Source: Polyangiaceae bacterium (GTDB taxonomy: Bacteria > Myxococcota_A > Polyangia > Polyangiales > Polyangiaceae). From it: a stretch of DNA of 64,000 bases. The position numbers and the translations under genes were made by a program. This document shows positions 51,942-61,265 of the stretch, one piece after another. Location of the stretch: NCBI GenBank assembly GCA_041389725.1, contig JAWKRG010000007.1, positions 434,001 to 498,000 on the forward strand, written 5' to 3'. How positions within the stretch are numbered: the stretch's first letter is position 1; every line of letters starts with the position of its first letter. Under the pieces are notes generated by a model. That model did not search any database and was not told the DNA's origin. It saw nothing but the letters and a program-made list of their open reading frames with translations.

Positions 51942-52298
51942 CGATCTTGATACGGCGCGTGCACGCCGGCCTCATCGGGACTCTGTCCCGCGCTTGGTTT
52001 CTGAGGCCCGAACCGGCACTTGCACATTCACGTTCCTTCGAGAATCCCCGTTGTGCATTGAGCAGAACTTGCGCAAACGATCGTTCGACCCGGTCTGCGC
52101 AACTCGAGCGCTCGCGCCGCATGTCCGCCCAGGCGGGCAAGCAGTGCAGGCCTGGCGCGTCGAGAAGGCTCGCCCCGAGAACGTCACGTCAGCGGCGGCG
52201 GTGCGCTCTTGCGGGACCACAGCTGGAACAGTACGATATCGCCTCAGAGTCACGCCCAGAAGCGCGAACACGATCAGAACAACTACACGGGCAAGTGC
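51942..52298. other. Divergent intergenic stretch without a secure gene
   Basis: About 360 bases between the divergent FRG and GIY-YIG genes. A minus-strand frame (51972-52304) could encode a 110-residue exported protein but overlaps the GIY-YIG start and has no other support. Base composition here is less GC-biased than in the core genes. Confidence 0.45.
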
Positions 52299-52817
52299 AT
52301 GCATACCGTTAGGTTAGGGTTCGAGCGGTTCAGTGAGATTTCGCTCTACAGCGCGATTGGGGAGACCGGGGTGTACGTACTGTGGAGCCCAAAGGCTCAG
52401 CACCGGCCGACCTACATCGGGGAGGGGTGGGTGTTGGCTCGCCTCGTCGAGCACCAGCAGACGTACGGCCAGCGAGTCGACGGATACTTCGCCGCCGCCG
52501 ACCGAGACCTTACGGTCAAGCAAGCGAAGCGGGACCAAGAAATCGCGGAAGCTGCGCTAATCGTCGTAGGCAAGATGACCGGCCGCAACCCGAGACACAA
52601 TCGTAACGCCGGCCACGTCAGGCGCATTCTTGAGCTTGCCGGTCGACATGGAGTTCTAAAGGTCGTGGTCCAGGGCAGGGACCCGTTCCAACCTCCGGAA
52701 TCACCGCAATCCAAGCTCCGAGGGCCAAGAACGATTCGATTCGATCTCGACGGCCTATACGACGGGATGGACGACTTGGCGGAGGTTATCCATCACCCTT
52801 GGCGTACAACTCGGTGA
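52299..52817 (+). CDS. GIY-YIG-like nuclease family protein
   Basis: The ATG at 52299 (MHTVRLGFERFSEISL) gives 172 residues. The N-terminal half has the two GIY-YIG strands ETGVYVLWSP and RPTYIGEG, then LARLVEHQQTYGQ. A helical stretch (LTVKQAKRDQEIAEAALIVVGKMTGRNPRHNRNAGH) carries Glu/His/Asn that could complete the site. The rest is unassigned. Such proteins are small endonucleases of restriction, repair or mobile elements. Assignment is from the two motifs only. Confidence 0.65.
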   Translation: MHTVRLGFERFSEISLYSAIGETGVYVLWSPKAQHRPTYIGEGWVLARLVEHQQTYGQRVDGYFAAADRDLTVKQAKRDQEIAEAALIVVGKMTGRNPRHNRNAGHVRRILELAGRHGVLKVVVQGRDPFQPPESPQSKLRGPRTIRFDLDGLYDGMDDLAEVIHHPWRTTR

Positions 52818-52925
52818 GGAGCTGCGAACCTGCACGAGCGCTTGACCAGCCAGCCCCACGCCTCGAGGGCGAGTGGCCTTGTCCGCGCGCCGGGTTCGCG
52901 GCATAGTCCTTTGCGGGGAGTGGAA

Positions 52926-54014
52926 ATGAGAGTGCGAAACGACTGGGCCATGCAGGGCATGGCCATCCGCGCGCGGGACACGCTCAGCGAGTTCGCGCGC
53001 GAGCTGGGAGGCGATGAACTCCTTCTGCTTGCCTGGGCTGAGTACGATGCACCGGGCGCCGACGTGCGCAGGCGCCCCGACTTCGCCGTGTTCTCGTGCT
53101 GGAGCCTGTACCACTGGCGCTTTGACGGGCAGCGCACCTTGGCGCAAGCGTGGCTCGAAACGTGCGATGGTCTCACCGATCCGGCGCTTCGAGCGTTCGT
53201 ACTCTCCGCATCCCAAACGTCGTTCAGTTTCCACGAAGTGCTGGCGCGCGCTTCAGGCAACTGGATGTTGCTCCGTGATCTCGCTACGGGAAAGGAGACG
53301 ATCGTCGCGGACCTGTCGGTCACTGGGGATCCGGTTAGGCACGTCTTGTTCGGGAAGGTCGTTCGAAGTTCGAACAGTAGCGATGTGGCCGTTTCGGCCA
53401 TCTTGGAGCCGGTGCATGACTTCGTGCACCGAGCGGACAGTCGCGATTCTCTCGCTGAGCTGGCGCTTCGCGCCAGGAGCTCTTCCGTACTCGCGGCCTA
53501 CGGCTGCGCGGACACCTACCTCACCCGCATGCACTTCCGCATCGTCTGCAACACAAGGGACCCTGAACGGGAGCTCGGTCCGAACTCGGACGGCGTGACA
53601 CATCTGGCGACTCACTACTTCCTTCACGGAGAGTTCGACGACGTGTGCAGGCGGTTGCTGAGGGCGGGGCTACGCGAGCTGCTGGTCGAAGGGCGAGAAG
53701 ACAGGCGCCAATTCGTCTTCGCAGACGAATTGCCGGCGCGCCATCGGCTGCAGAAGCCACCCGTGCCCGAGGTGACGGTGCTCGACTACAAGGTGCTGCT
53801 GGAAACCCATGGCACCGCGGAACACGCGCGCTGCCGGGATGTCGTTGAGCGGGCGTGTCCTTTCCGGGTGATGGCCACCGTCATCACCGTTGCAACGCGC
53901 GGCAACCAGTACCTGGCACAATACCCGGGGTCGCCTGAGTTCACGCCGTTCGTTCCGAAGACTGCACCGGCACAGCTCCCACAGGGCGTTGCGCCAAGGC
54001 CGATGGGGCGATGA
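52926..54014 (+). CDS. Paralogous SEC-C-associated-like protein, copy 1
   Basis: The ATG at 52926 (MRVRNDWAMQG) follows a GGGGAG. 362 residues. The pattern FSCWSLYHWRFDGQRTLAQAWLE, SASQTSFSFHEVL, LLRDLATGKETIVADL and HVLFGKVV resembles the domain often found with SEC-C zinc motifs or plasmid-linked proteins. No Cys/His motif is retained. The C-terminal 120 residues (ELLVEGREDRRQFVFADELPARHRLQ...) are extra compared with copy 2. It overlaps copy 2 by 4 bases (ATGA). Function unknown. Confidence 0.65.
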   Translation: MRVRNDWAMQGMAIRARDTLSEFARELGGDELLLLAWAEYDAPGADVRRRPDFAVFSCWSLYHWRFDGQRTLAQAWLETCDGLTDPALRAFVLSASQTSFSFHEVLARASGNWMLLRDLATGKETIVADLSVTGDPVRHVLFGKVVRSSNSSDVAVSAILEPVHDFVHRADSRDSLAELALRARSSSVLAAYGCADTYLTRMHFRIVCNTRDPERELGPNSDGVTHLATHYFLHGEFDDVCRRLLRAGLRELLVEGREDRRQFVFADELPARHRLQKPPVPEVTVLDYKVLLETHGTAEHARCRDVVERACPFRVMATVITVATRGNQYLAQYPGSPEFTPFVPKTAPAQLPQGVAPRPMGR

Positions 54015-54781
54015 CCACGAGACGCAAGAGACGGGCGAGCCGCACAGACCGGACCACCGGCTCGTGCGGAAGCGGCCAGGCAGCAACGGAGGGCTCCGAC
54101 GCGAGCGATCCCACGGCGACGTTTTCCTTCCCATCATCGCGGCAAGGCCTGGAGGCCCTCGCGCGCAGAACTCACGATTGTGTGATGGAGTTCGTGCTTC
54201 GAGTCACGGGCACGGATCTCTTCGTGCACGCGGGCAACGAGTACCAGGTGCCCGGCGCGGAGCTGCACGTCGTCCACGACTTCGTCGTGTTCGCGGCTTG
54301 GTGCCTCTACCACTGGCGGTGCGACGGGGACGATACGCTTGCCGAGTTCTGGTTACGTTCGGAGGCTCGTCACGCTAATCCTGACATGGTCGGGTACGCG
54401 CGGCTCGTCGCTGCCGCCCCATTCAGCCTGTTCGAGGTGCTGGAGGCGGACGCCCCGCACGGGATTTTGATCCGCGATTTGGCGACGGATGGTGAGATGT
54501 TCGTCGCCGAGCCGCAGTTCGCCGCAGCGAAACCGATCGGGCACGTGCTCTTCGGCAAGGTCGTGAGTACGCCCTCCACCGGTGACGCCCGAGCCATCGC
54601 CATGTTCGATCCCGGACACCGCGTTGCTCATCGCCCCCACCGGCTACCCGAGCTGGAGGCCATGGCCCGCCGCGCGTATGATCCCGAAGTGATAGAAGAA
54701 CACGGATCCGCGGCGCGCTTCATCATCCGGACGCACTACGCGTTCATCCGTAGAGCGACGGCGAGGAGAGACCTTCACTGA
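54011..54781 (+). CDS. Paralogous SEC-C-associated-like protein, copy 2
   Basis: 256 residues, ATGA overlap with copy 1. A basic, low-complexity N-terminus (MTTRRKRRASRTDRTTGSCG) of about 40 residues precedes the shared domain: FAAWCLYHWRCDGDDTLAEFWLR, AAPFSLFEVLEA, LIRDLATDGEMFVAEP, HVLFGKVV. The C-terminal arm of copy 1 is missing; it ends after FIRRATARRDLH. Tandem duplication followed by divergence is the simplest origin. Function unknown. Confidence 0.65.
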   Translation: MTTRRKRRASRTDRTTGSCGSGQAATEGSDASDPTATFSFPSSRQGLEALARRTHDCVMEFVLRVTGTDLFVHAGNEYQVPGAELHVVHDFVVFAAWCLYHWRCDGDDTLAEFWLRSEARHANPDMVGYARLVAAAPFSLFEVLEADAPHGILIRDLATDGEMFVAEPQFAAAKPIGHVLFGKVVSTPSTGDARAIAMFDPGHRVAHRPHRLPELEAMARRAYDPEVIEEHGSAARFIIRTHYAFIRRATARRDLH

Positions 54782-54947
54782 AAGATCCTGCCACCGGTGG
54801 TAGCACCCCGTACTTTCGTTTCCAGTACTCGACCAGCTCACACGAGCGCTCATCACCGCCGTCGCAGGAATCCCCGAGTAGCTTCATGCCAGTAGCCTTG
54901 TCTTTCTTGATGCCGGTCGTCTCTCGTGTCGGCTAGGTTTGATCATG

Positions 54948-54996
54948 GCGTTGCGGTCACAGCGTTGTCGTTGAAGGCGTTGCGGTCACAGCGTTG
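54948..54996. repeat. 21-bp direct repeat
   Basis: GGCGTTGCGGTCACAGCGTTG occurs at 54948-54968 and 54976-54996, 28 bases apart, in the 222-base gap between the convergent paralog gene and the Gly-rich lipoprotein gene. No terminator hairpin was recognised in the gap. Confidence 0.75.
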
Positions 54997-55003
54997 CGCC
55001 TCA

Positions 55004-56536
55004 TCACAGTGCAAGCACGTCCACGGACACACCATCGACGCCGTCGTTGCTCCCGGCCTTGCCGCCGAGTCCCTTGTTGCCTTTGGCGCCGAGGGTGATG
55101 TTGGTGGTGTTGACCGTGGGGGCGGTGGTGCCTTTCCACGCGATGGCGGCGCTGATGCCGCCGGCGGCGCCGCCGCCGGAAGCGCCGTTACCGCCTGCTG
55201 CGCCTTTGCCGCCAGAGCAACCACCCGCCGACTGCACTCCGCCGAATCCCCCTGCTGCTTGACCTGGCTGTCCTGCGGCGCCTTTGCCTCCGTCGCCTGC
55301 TGCGCTCGTCGTGAGCTTGATGGAAGTGTCGAGCGTGATGGCCGTGTCGAGGAGGAGAATCGCGATGCTCGCGCCGCCGCCTTTCCCGCCCTTGCCTCCT
55401 GCACCACCACAGGCTCCTGCTCCGCCGCCTCCGCCGCCTCCCGTCGTGTCACTCGCTCCGCCGCCACCGCCCTGGCCCACGCCACCGGAAGTGCCGTCTT
55501 CGCCGGAAGAAGCGGACCAGCCTGAAGATGAAAGCGTGCCGAGCGTGGAAGCGCCGGATGCGTCCGTGGCAGAGGGGCCGGGGGCGCCGTTCTTCCCGGT
55601 GCCCCCACCGCCGCAGTCGGTCGGGTTGCCCGATATACCACCTTGACCTGCTCCGAGGGCTGGCAGACCCGCATTGCCATTGTCGGGCGTGGGCGCGTCA
55701 CCGCCGCCACCACCGATTGTTTGGTCGCTGGCCGGACACGTAACGGGGTTCAACGCTCCGCCAGCGAGTCCACTCGCGTCCTTCCCCTTCAGCGTCGCAG
55801 CGCTCGGGTAGGTGTAGGAGTTCAAGGCGCCGTCTGCGCCTTTCATGCCTTTGCCCGCAGAGATGTCGACGCGGGTGAGTTCGATGTTTGCCGAGGACTT
55901 GACGAAGATGCCGATGCTGGACTCACCCGGTTGCGCGGCGTCGGCACTGCTGATGGCGAAGTCTTCGAAATGCACGCCCTTTGTCAGGCCATCAAGGGTG
56001 ATTGCCGTCGCGGCACCCGAGAGGTTGGATTTGCTCGTGCCGTAGGTCCACGTGTTCCCCGCGCAGTCGAAGCCACCGTAGAGGGCGAGGCCGTCCGAAG
56101 ACGAGTCGAGCGTGAGGGATTCCTTGTACGGGTCGTGCGTGTTGCACACGTAGATGCGCTTGCCCGCTGCGGCGCCGATGGCTTCGGTGATTGTCTTGTA
56201 GGGGTTTGCGCGCGTGCCGTCGGGGGTGCCGCCGGTGCTGCCGGAGTCGACAAACACGCCGTATTGCTCGTCAATCACGCAACCGTCTTCGCCCGGGGAC
56301 TTCGAGGGGTCGCACGTCGAGCCATCGCTCCCGCCGCTGCCCGATGCGCCGCCTGTGCCAGAAGCACCACCGCTTCCGCCAGTGCCCGAATCGCCACTGC
56401 TGCCGCCGGTGCCGGAGTCGGAACCTCCGGCCGCGCAGTTCCCATTGAGGGAGCAATCGTCCGAGCGACTGCTGCACCCGATGCTGAACGCCGAGCCAAT
56501 GCCAACCGTCAATGCAAGAAAGGTGGTTCGTTTCAT
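55004..56536 (-). CDS. Gly-rich parallel-beta-helix-like lipoprotein
   Basis: 510 residues. Lipobox at SIGC (Cys about 21), then a Gly/Ser/Thr-rich linker with GTGG and GASGSGG repeats. A DUF1565-like segment follows (DSGSTGGTPDGTRANPYKTITEAIGAAAGKRIYVC, near 95-130), and then turns of a parallel beta-helix (YKESLTLDSSSDGLALYGGFDC, ITLDGLTKGVHFEDFAISSADA). The C-terminal 220 residues are Gly-rich collagen-like loops (GGAGGKGGKGGG) between strand-like pieces. Surface-anchored, probably a cell-surface or matrix protein. Several GGxG repeats could slip. Confidence 0.8.
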   Translation of the reverse strand: MKRTTFLALTVGIGSAFSIGCSSRSDDCSLNGNCAAGGSDSGTGGSSGDSGTGGSGGASGTGGASGSGGSDGSTCDPSKSPGEDGCVIDEQYGVFVDSGSTGGTPDGTRANPYKTITEAIGAAAGKRIYVCNTHDPYKESLTLDSSSDGLALYGGFDCAGNTWTYGTSKSNLSGAATAITLDGLTKGVHFEDFAISSADAAQPGESSIGIFVKSSANIELTRVDISAGKGMKGADGALNSYTYPSAATLKGKDASGLAGGALNPVTCPASDQTIGGGGGDAPTPDNGNAGLPALGAGQGGISGNPTDCGGGGTGKNGAPGPSATDASGASTLGTLSSSGWSASSGEDGTSGGVGQGGGGGASDTTGGGGGGGAGACGGAGGKGGKGGGASIAILLLDTAITLDTSIKLTTSAAGDGGKGAAGQPGQAAGGFGGVQSAGGCSGGKGAAGGNGASGGGAAGGISAAIAWKGTTAPTVNTTNITLGAKGNKGLGGKAGSNDGVDGVSVDVLAL

Positions 56537-56566
56537 GATGTCTCTCCCCGAGAATACTGGGTGCGC

Positions 56567-57613
56567 CTAGAACGAACCCTTCAAGGACACGGCCAAGCCG
56601 TGCGTATCAATCGCCATGGATGGCACCAAAGAAGTCTCGCTTGGTCGTGGTGCACGTGCCTTCTTGTCATCGCTGTCGTCCGAGGGCCAGAGCATGTAGG
56701 TGGCGGTCACGACGCTGCCCACGGCGAACAACGAAAAGCCGGCGACGGCCCAGCGGCTGTCTCGATCTGCCGTTTCGTTCTTGTCCTTCAGCCTAGCGCA
56801 GTCGGTCGCAGAGGCAGTCCCAGCCGTGCATCCCGAGGGTCCAACCCTGGCCGCGATCACATCGGCGTCATCAGCGGCGCTCTGTGAGAGCAACGTGAAG
56901 CCGATCCCTACACCGAGGCCCACCATGGCGGCGCTGCCTCCGATGATGGCAGGCACCATGCTTCGTTCGCCAGCGCCGTTGTGCTTTGCCTTGCCGTTAT
57001 CGGCATGACCATTGGTCGCCGGCGGGCTGTCGGCCACTGGACTCAGCACCAGCGTCCGGGACACCGACTCTCCTGCGGAGACCGTAATCGCCTCCCTCAC
57101 TGTTCCGTGTCCTGCGAGTTCTGCGACGATTTCATGGCTGCCCGGTTCTACGAATACGGGCGCAGCTAGCGGCGCAACCCCTACCCCGCGGTCACCCACG
57201 CGCACGCGCGCGCCCTCTGGTGTTACGCGAATATCCACTTCGACTACACGGCTCTTCGACTCCTTCAGCCATGCTTGCAGGCGCTGCTTTGGCTCGTCGT
57301 CTTCTTTCGGGGGGAAGTGCCGAAGTGAGTAGTCGATGTGTTCAGCAGCATCCCGGTACTCTTTCAGTTCGTACTCGGTTTGGCCGAGCAAAGCGGCGAT
57401 ATCGAAGGTCTGGCGAAGGCGGAATGCTTCGCGCAGCTGGTCGCGCGCTGACCGCCAGTCCTTCTTGAGCACAGCTTCGCGACCTGACTGGAAAAGCCCT
57501 TTCGCTTGTGCGTCGAGATCGGTCTTGGAGTTCGGCTGCGCGCTCGCAATCGGCACGTTACCGACAACCAGCGCAAGCGCCATCAACGATATGAAAACGA
57601 ATGTTCGGAACAT
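56567..57613 (-). CDS. Exported TPR-PEGA protein
   Basis: 348 residues. The signal peptide (MFRTFVFISLMALALVV...ASA) is followed by TPR-like helices (about 35-90: AKGLFQSGREAVLKKDWRSARDQLREAFRLR). A PEGA-type beta domain (about 120-190) reads VDIRVTPEGARVRVGDRGVGVAPLAAPVFVEPGSHEIVAELAGH. Two transmembrane helices (about 220-240 and 285-305) enclose an acidic Cys-pair loop. Anchored in the inner membrane. Minus-strand block with its neighbours on both sides, 20-30 bases apart. Confidence 0.82.
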   Translation of the reverse strand: MFRTFVFISLMALALVVGNVPIASAQPNSKTDLDAQAKGLFQSGREAVLKKDWRSARDQLREAFRLRQTFDIAALLGQTEYELKEYRDAAEHIDYSLRHFPPKEDDEPKQRLQAWLKESKSRVVEVDIRVTPEGARVRVGDRGVGVAPLAAPVFVEPGSHEIVAELAGHGTVREAITVSAGESVSRTLVLSPVADSPPATNGHADNGKAKHNGAGERSMVPAIIGGSAAMVGLGVGIGFTLLSQSAADDADVIAARVGPSGCTAGTASATDCARLKDKNETADRDSRWAVAGFSLFAVGSVVTATYMLWPSDDSDDKKARAPRPSETSLVPSMAIDTHGLAVSLKGSF

Positions 57614-57633
57614 GTCGACTTGGTGCCGTGAGA

Positions 57634-58761
57634 CTAGAACACGGGACGTTGGGGGTCTTTCGGAATTGGCCCGGTTCCGCCTGAACCGGCTTGCGGCGCC
57701 GGTTCCGACGCCGCTGGCTTGGCAGCCGGCATCGGGTTGGGGTGCTGCACAGCGGGCTTCGCGATGGGCTTTGGGTTGACCTTGATCGCACTTGCCGAAG
57801 CGGCGGGTTCGCCGTGCGCCGAGGGTGCCGCCACAGACGTCGATTCAGTTCCCCCTGGCGCTGGGCTGTGCTCCGCCGTCGACGGCGAGGCCGGAGTTAC
57901 ACGCTCCGGCGAGGTCACAGTAGTTGCTGTGGTGGGCGCGGCAGGCGTCGAAGTCGTGGTCGCTGGTGGAACCTCGGTTCGTAGGAACACGAACCACCCC
58001 GCGACGACGAGAATCGCGAGCGCAACGACACCGAGCACCCAGCCTCGCGCGGGGCGCGCTGCTTCCGCTGCGCTCTCGCCTACCCCTGCGTTCGCGCTTT
58101 CCACTGCGCCTGGGTCGATACCCAACTGCGTCAGGCTTGCGTCCGGAATCGTCGGATCAGCGATCGCTGCGGCTTCCTCGAGCTGTCGTTCCGCGGCCTT
58201 CTTGAGGCTTGGTTGTGTGTTTGCCTTGCGGGGATCTTCTTTGCCGTCGACCTTGATGGTCTCGACTTCGAGGGTCTTGTGGGCGGTGGGTGCGGGGAGC
58301 GGGCGCGGCGCGGCGTAGTCGGTTGCTTGGTGCGGAACGTCCACTGGGGTTGGGTCCACGGGCTCGACTCGCTGATGGGAGCCGGCGAGGGGCGGGGGTT
58401 GGAACTCGGGGATCTTGCCTTGCTTGAGTTGCTCTAGCTGCCTCGGCTCCAGGGAGGATAAGTCCAGCGGGTAGAATTCCTGAGCAAGAAGCCTCGGGGT
58501 GGAACTCTCCCGCTCGTCGCCGGTCGCGACCGTCTTTTCGTCGTCGGTGACCACGCTTCCCGGCGGATTCAAGCCGCGGAGGGTGCTGCCAGATTTCGAG
58601 GCCGGGCTCATTTCGGACTCGCGCGCAGGGTGAAGCATGGCAGACAGCGCTTCGTAGCTTGACCGCGGACACCGGCCAACTCTTGGGGAGCGACGCGTGC
58701 GCATCGACGCACCGTGTCGGCCGGGGCAAGTTGCGAGTTGCGGACTTTCTTCATGGCTCAC
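57634..58761 (-). CDS. Single-pass membrane protein with Pro/Ala/Thr-rich tail
   Basis: 375 residues. The ATG at 58761 overlaps the kinase stop by 4 bases (ATGA), which favours it. But the first 50 residues are poor, so the ATG at 58611 (MSPASKSGST, 325 residues) is possible. The cytoplasmic part (about 50-240) has an acidic helical segment (FYPLDLSSLEPRQLEQLKQGK) and PDASLTQLGIDPGAVES. One transmembrane helix (WVLGVVALAILVVAGWFVFL) near 245-265 leads to a Thr/Pro/Ala-rich extracytoplasmic tail. It likely acts with the adjacent kinase; a substrate or adaptor role is inferred. Confidence 0.7.
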   Translation of the reverse strand: MSHEESPQLATCPGRHGASMRTRRSPRVGRCPRSSYEALSAMLHPARESEMSPASKSGSTLRGLNPPGSVVTDDEKTVATGDERESSTPRLLAQEFYPLDLSSLEPRQLEQLKQGKIPEFQPPPLAGSHQRVEPVDPTPVDVPHQATDYAAPRPLPAPTAHKTLEVETIKVDGKEDPRKANTQPSLKKAAERQLEEAAAIADPTIPDASLTQLGIDPGAVESANAGVGESAAEAARPARGWVLGVVALAILVVAGWFVFLRTEVPPATTTSTPAAPTTATTVTSPERVTPASPSTAEHSPAPGGTESTSVAAPSAHGEPAASASAIKVNPKPIAKPAVQHPNPMPAAKPAASEPAPQAGSGGTGPIPKDPQRPVF

Positions 58762-60716
58762 GGTGGCGGCGCGCTGCTCAGTGTAGCAGCGGGGTTCGAG
58801 GTGGGGGCCAAACTGTCCGGCGCGGTCGGCCCAGGGGCCGGCGCCGCGCGCTGACCCTGCCGTGACGCACCGAGGGCGTACGCCAGTGCGACGACCAGCA
58901 AGGCCGTGATCAGTCCGATTCCGTAGGCAACGCCGATGTGGAACTGCGGCGGGCTGCGGGCTGGTTCCTGGGTGCCCGGCGCTAGCGGAACACGGGATGC
59001 CTCATCATCTGTTTCGGCCAGCTCGTGCTGGCGGGCACCATCGGAGTCCTGGTTCTCGGAAGGGTAGCTGAGGTCGACGCGCTCGATGTCGACGCCTAGG
59101 TCCATGTCACCCGTGCCGGCGGCGTCGAGCACGAAGCGCGCGAGTTCCGCACGGGCAAGCTCCGAATCCTCTTCACCGCCCAACGCCAGCGCCAGCAATG
59201 CGCCGCGCGGCGCGGGATGCATACTGAGGGGCGTGTGTGCGAAGGCCACCAGGACCGAGAAGGCGAAGCTTCGCGTCTCCTCGTCCAACAATTCGAACCG
59301 ACCCAACGCCGTGCTGGCCGCATCCGACAGATGTTCCGGCTCAATCAACAAAGCCGCTCCACGGACCATGTCCAACCGGTCCTTCCGGAAGCGGTTCGGT
59401 TCGTCCTGGCACCACCCGCTTCGCATGGCGGCGGCACGCAGCATGTGCAGCACTCGACCGGCGTGCTCGCGTAACCCACCAGCAACCGCGTAGTTGGCGC
59501 GGTAGCTCGCTCTGACAGCATCGTCAGCATCCAACATCGCAGTGACAAGATCACTGAGGAGGCCGCGAAATCTCGCGTCTCTCGCGCCAACCCCGGCCAT
59601 TGCGCGCAGCCCGCGCTCCACAGCGGTGATCTCGGGACAAGACGATGCGAAGCGAGCAGCACCGCAGATCATCGCGGCGTCCAGTGCGACCTGCGAGTCC
59701 GCCGTACCGGGCACCCCGTGTCCGCCGCCCGCGTACGACGGAGTTCTGCGCGCTTCAGGGGCAACGTCGATCCGCTGCGTGGCCTTTGGTGACTGACGTG
59801 GACTACTCCGCTCGAGGCGCGGCAGTGCGTGTCCAAGAGCAGCCGAGAGCTCCTGCATGGACTGCTGTCGCATTCCCGGGTCCTTCGCCAGAGCGCGCAT
59901 GACTATGTCGTTCACCTCAGTTGGCACCTGGGGTGCGAGATCCGTCACCGGGGCGGGTGGCGCGAAGATCTGCCGCAGGCCGAGCTGCATTTCTGGCGGG
60001 AAGTCGAGCGGCCCCGCTCCCTCGCTGAAGCAGTGCCTCCCCGTGAGCATCTCGTAGAGGATGTGTCCGACTGCGTAGATGTCCGACCGGGCGTCCGAAA
60101 GGCCGACCTGGAGCAGCTCCGGCGCCATGTACGCCTGCGTACCTAAGAGGCGGAAGCGATCCGTGGTGCGCAGTTCGACGGGGCGCAAGCCACTGCGGAT
60201 CTTGCTCACGCCGAAGTCCAGGATCTTCACGTTCTCGCCATCGGCGAGGACGAAGACGTTCTCCGGTTTCAGGTCTCGGTGCACGACCTGCAGGGCATGG
60301 GCTGCGGCGCAGCCATCTGCAATTTGCATTCCGAACTGCAACGCGCGAGGAACGGATAGCGCACCTGCCTGGAGCAGCAGCTCGCGGAGGGTGTTGCCTT
60401 CGAGCAGAGGCATCGTGATCCAAACGAGCCCCGGATACCGCGACAGCTCCGTCGTGACATCCCCATCCGTCACAGGCACGACGTTCGGGTGGGAGATCTG
60501 GGCAAGCGTGCGGGCCTCGGCCTTCATGCGCGCGGCATAGTCCCCTTGTCGCTTGAACAGCACTTTCAGTGCGACACGCAGCCCAGTCCAACTATGTTGG
60601 GCCTCGTAGACCGCGCCGACGCCTCCCTTCGCAAGGTGGCGCACGATTGTGTACCGCCCCTCGACACTGTCGCCCGGTTCAAAGGGCCACTCAGCTAGTT
60701 CGCGATCCATGGTCAA
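58758..60716 (-). CDS. Hanks-type Ser/Thr protein kinase, membrane-anchored
   Basis: 652 residues. Kinase domain about 15-300: glycine loop AKGGVGAVYEA, VALKVL lysine, VVHRDLKPENV, ILDFGVSK and MAPELLQVG, then SDIYAVGHILYEML. All catalytic residues are present. A helical region (about 340-545) has no recognised family. A transmembrane helix near 610-630 (YGIGLITALLVVALAYALG) precedes a Pro/Ala tail. Unlike the 1984-3735 kinase it has no zinc ribbon. It is followed by the single-pass protein (4-base overlap), so the two are translationally coupled. Confidence 0.92.
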   Translation of the reverse strand: MTMDRELAEWPFEPGDSVEGRYTIVRHLAKGGVGAVYEAQHSWTGLRVALKVLFKRQGDYAARMKAEARTLAQISHPNVVPVTDGDVTTELSRYPGLVWITMPLLEGNTLRELLLQAGALSVPRALQFGMQIADGCAAAHALQVVHRDLKPENVFVLADGENVKILDFGVSKIRSGLRPVELRTTDRFRLLGTQAYMAPELLQVGLSDARSDIYAVGHILYEMLTGRHCFSEGAGPLDFPPEMQLGLRQIFAPPAPVTDLAPQVPTEVNDIVMRALAKDPGMRQQSMQELSAALGHALPRLERSSPRQSPKATQRIDVAPEARRTPSYAGGGHGVPGTADSQVALDAAMICGAARFASSCPEITAVERGLRAMAGVGARDARFRGLLSDLVTAMLDADDAVRASYRANYAVAGGLREHAGRVLHMLRAAAMRSGWCQDEPNRFRKDRLDMVRGAALLIEPEHLSDAASTALGRFELLDEETRSFAFSVLVAFAHTPLSMHPAPRGALLALALGGEEDSELARAELARFVLDAAGTGDMDLGVDIERVDLSYPSENQDSDGARQHELAETDDEASRVPLAPGTQEPARSPPQFHIGVAYGIGLITALLVVALAYALGASRQGQRAAPAPGPTAPDSLAPTSNPAATLSSAPPP

Positions 60717-60848
60717 CTCAGGCGGTCCGCCCCCCCCGGCCGATTCGGAGTCTAGATCGGGCAGGTCCGTGGTGTCAGCGTATTGGCCGGCATCCGCGCC
60801 ATCCAGCGGCTCCGTCGGACGATTGCGAAACCCATCGACGTACCGCTC

Positions 60849-61265
60849 TCACTGCGGGACAACGCAGTCTTCCGGAGCGACGCAATATGGCCCCTGGACG
60901 TTGCCGGGGGATAGCTCGATGACGCAGCAGGCGGCCGTCGCGGGACACACGGAACCTGCGCACTTGCAGGGATACCACCCCGACGTGCACTCGCCGTGAC
61001 ACAGCTTTCCCTCACAGCACGTCTCTACACCCGGGCCCTTGCCCACCAGGGCGCAGCTGTTGGCTGAGTCGCTGCCGGAGTCAACGGCAGAGTCGGACAG
61101 CGGTCCGGCGTCCCCCGTCGCATCCGGGGCCACCGCAGCGTCCGTCCCTGCTTCGCGTTCCGTCCCGTTGTAATCCGATGACGTTGCGCCGCCGCAGCCC
61201 GCGCAGGTCAGGAGAGCGACGACATGCACTACCCAAGCGGTTTGCACACGCCCTGCCCTCCACAT
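60849..61265 (-). CDS. Small Cys-rich lipoprotein, paralog A
   Basis: The ATG at 61265 (MWRAGRVQTAWVVHVVALL) gives a basic n-region and a lipobox (LTCAGC|GG). GTG at 61247 and 61229 are alternatives; the last overlaps the upstream stop. 138 residues. An Asp/Ala/Ser linker precedes a disulfide-rich domain with CCEGKLCHGECTSGWYPCKC, VCPATAACCVI, and a Cys-x5-Cys end. The same Cys spacing occurs in the upstream neighbour, so the two are tandem paralogs. It overlaps that gene. Function unknown. Confidence 0.75.
   Translation of the reverse strand: MWRAGRVQTAWVVHVVALLTCAGCGGATSSDYNGTEREAGTDAAVAPDATGDAGPLSDSAVDSGSDSANSCALVGKGPGVETCCEGKLCHGECTSGWYPCKCAGSVCPATAACCVIELSPGNVQGPYCVAPEDCVVPQ

Noticed and set aside
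51972..52304. 110-codon minus-strand ORF with a hydrophobic N-terminus
   Set aside because: It overlaps the GIY-YIG start, lacks a ribosome binding site, and has no support beyond one hydrophobic stretch.
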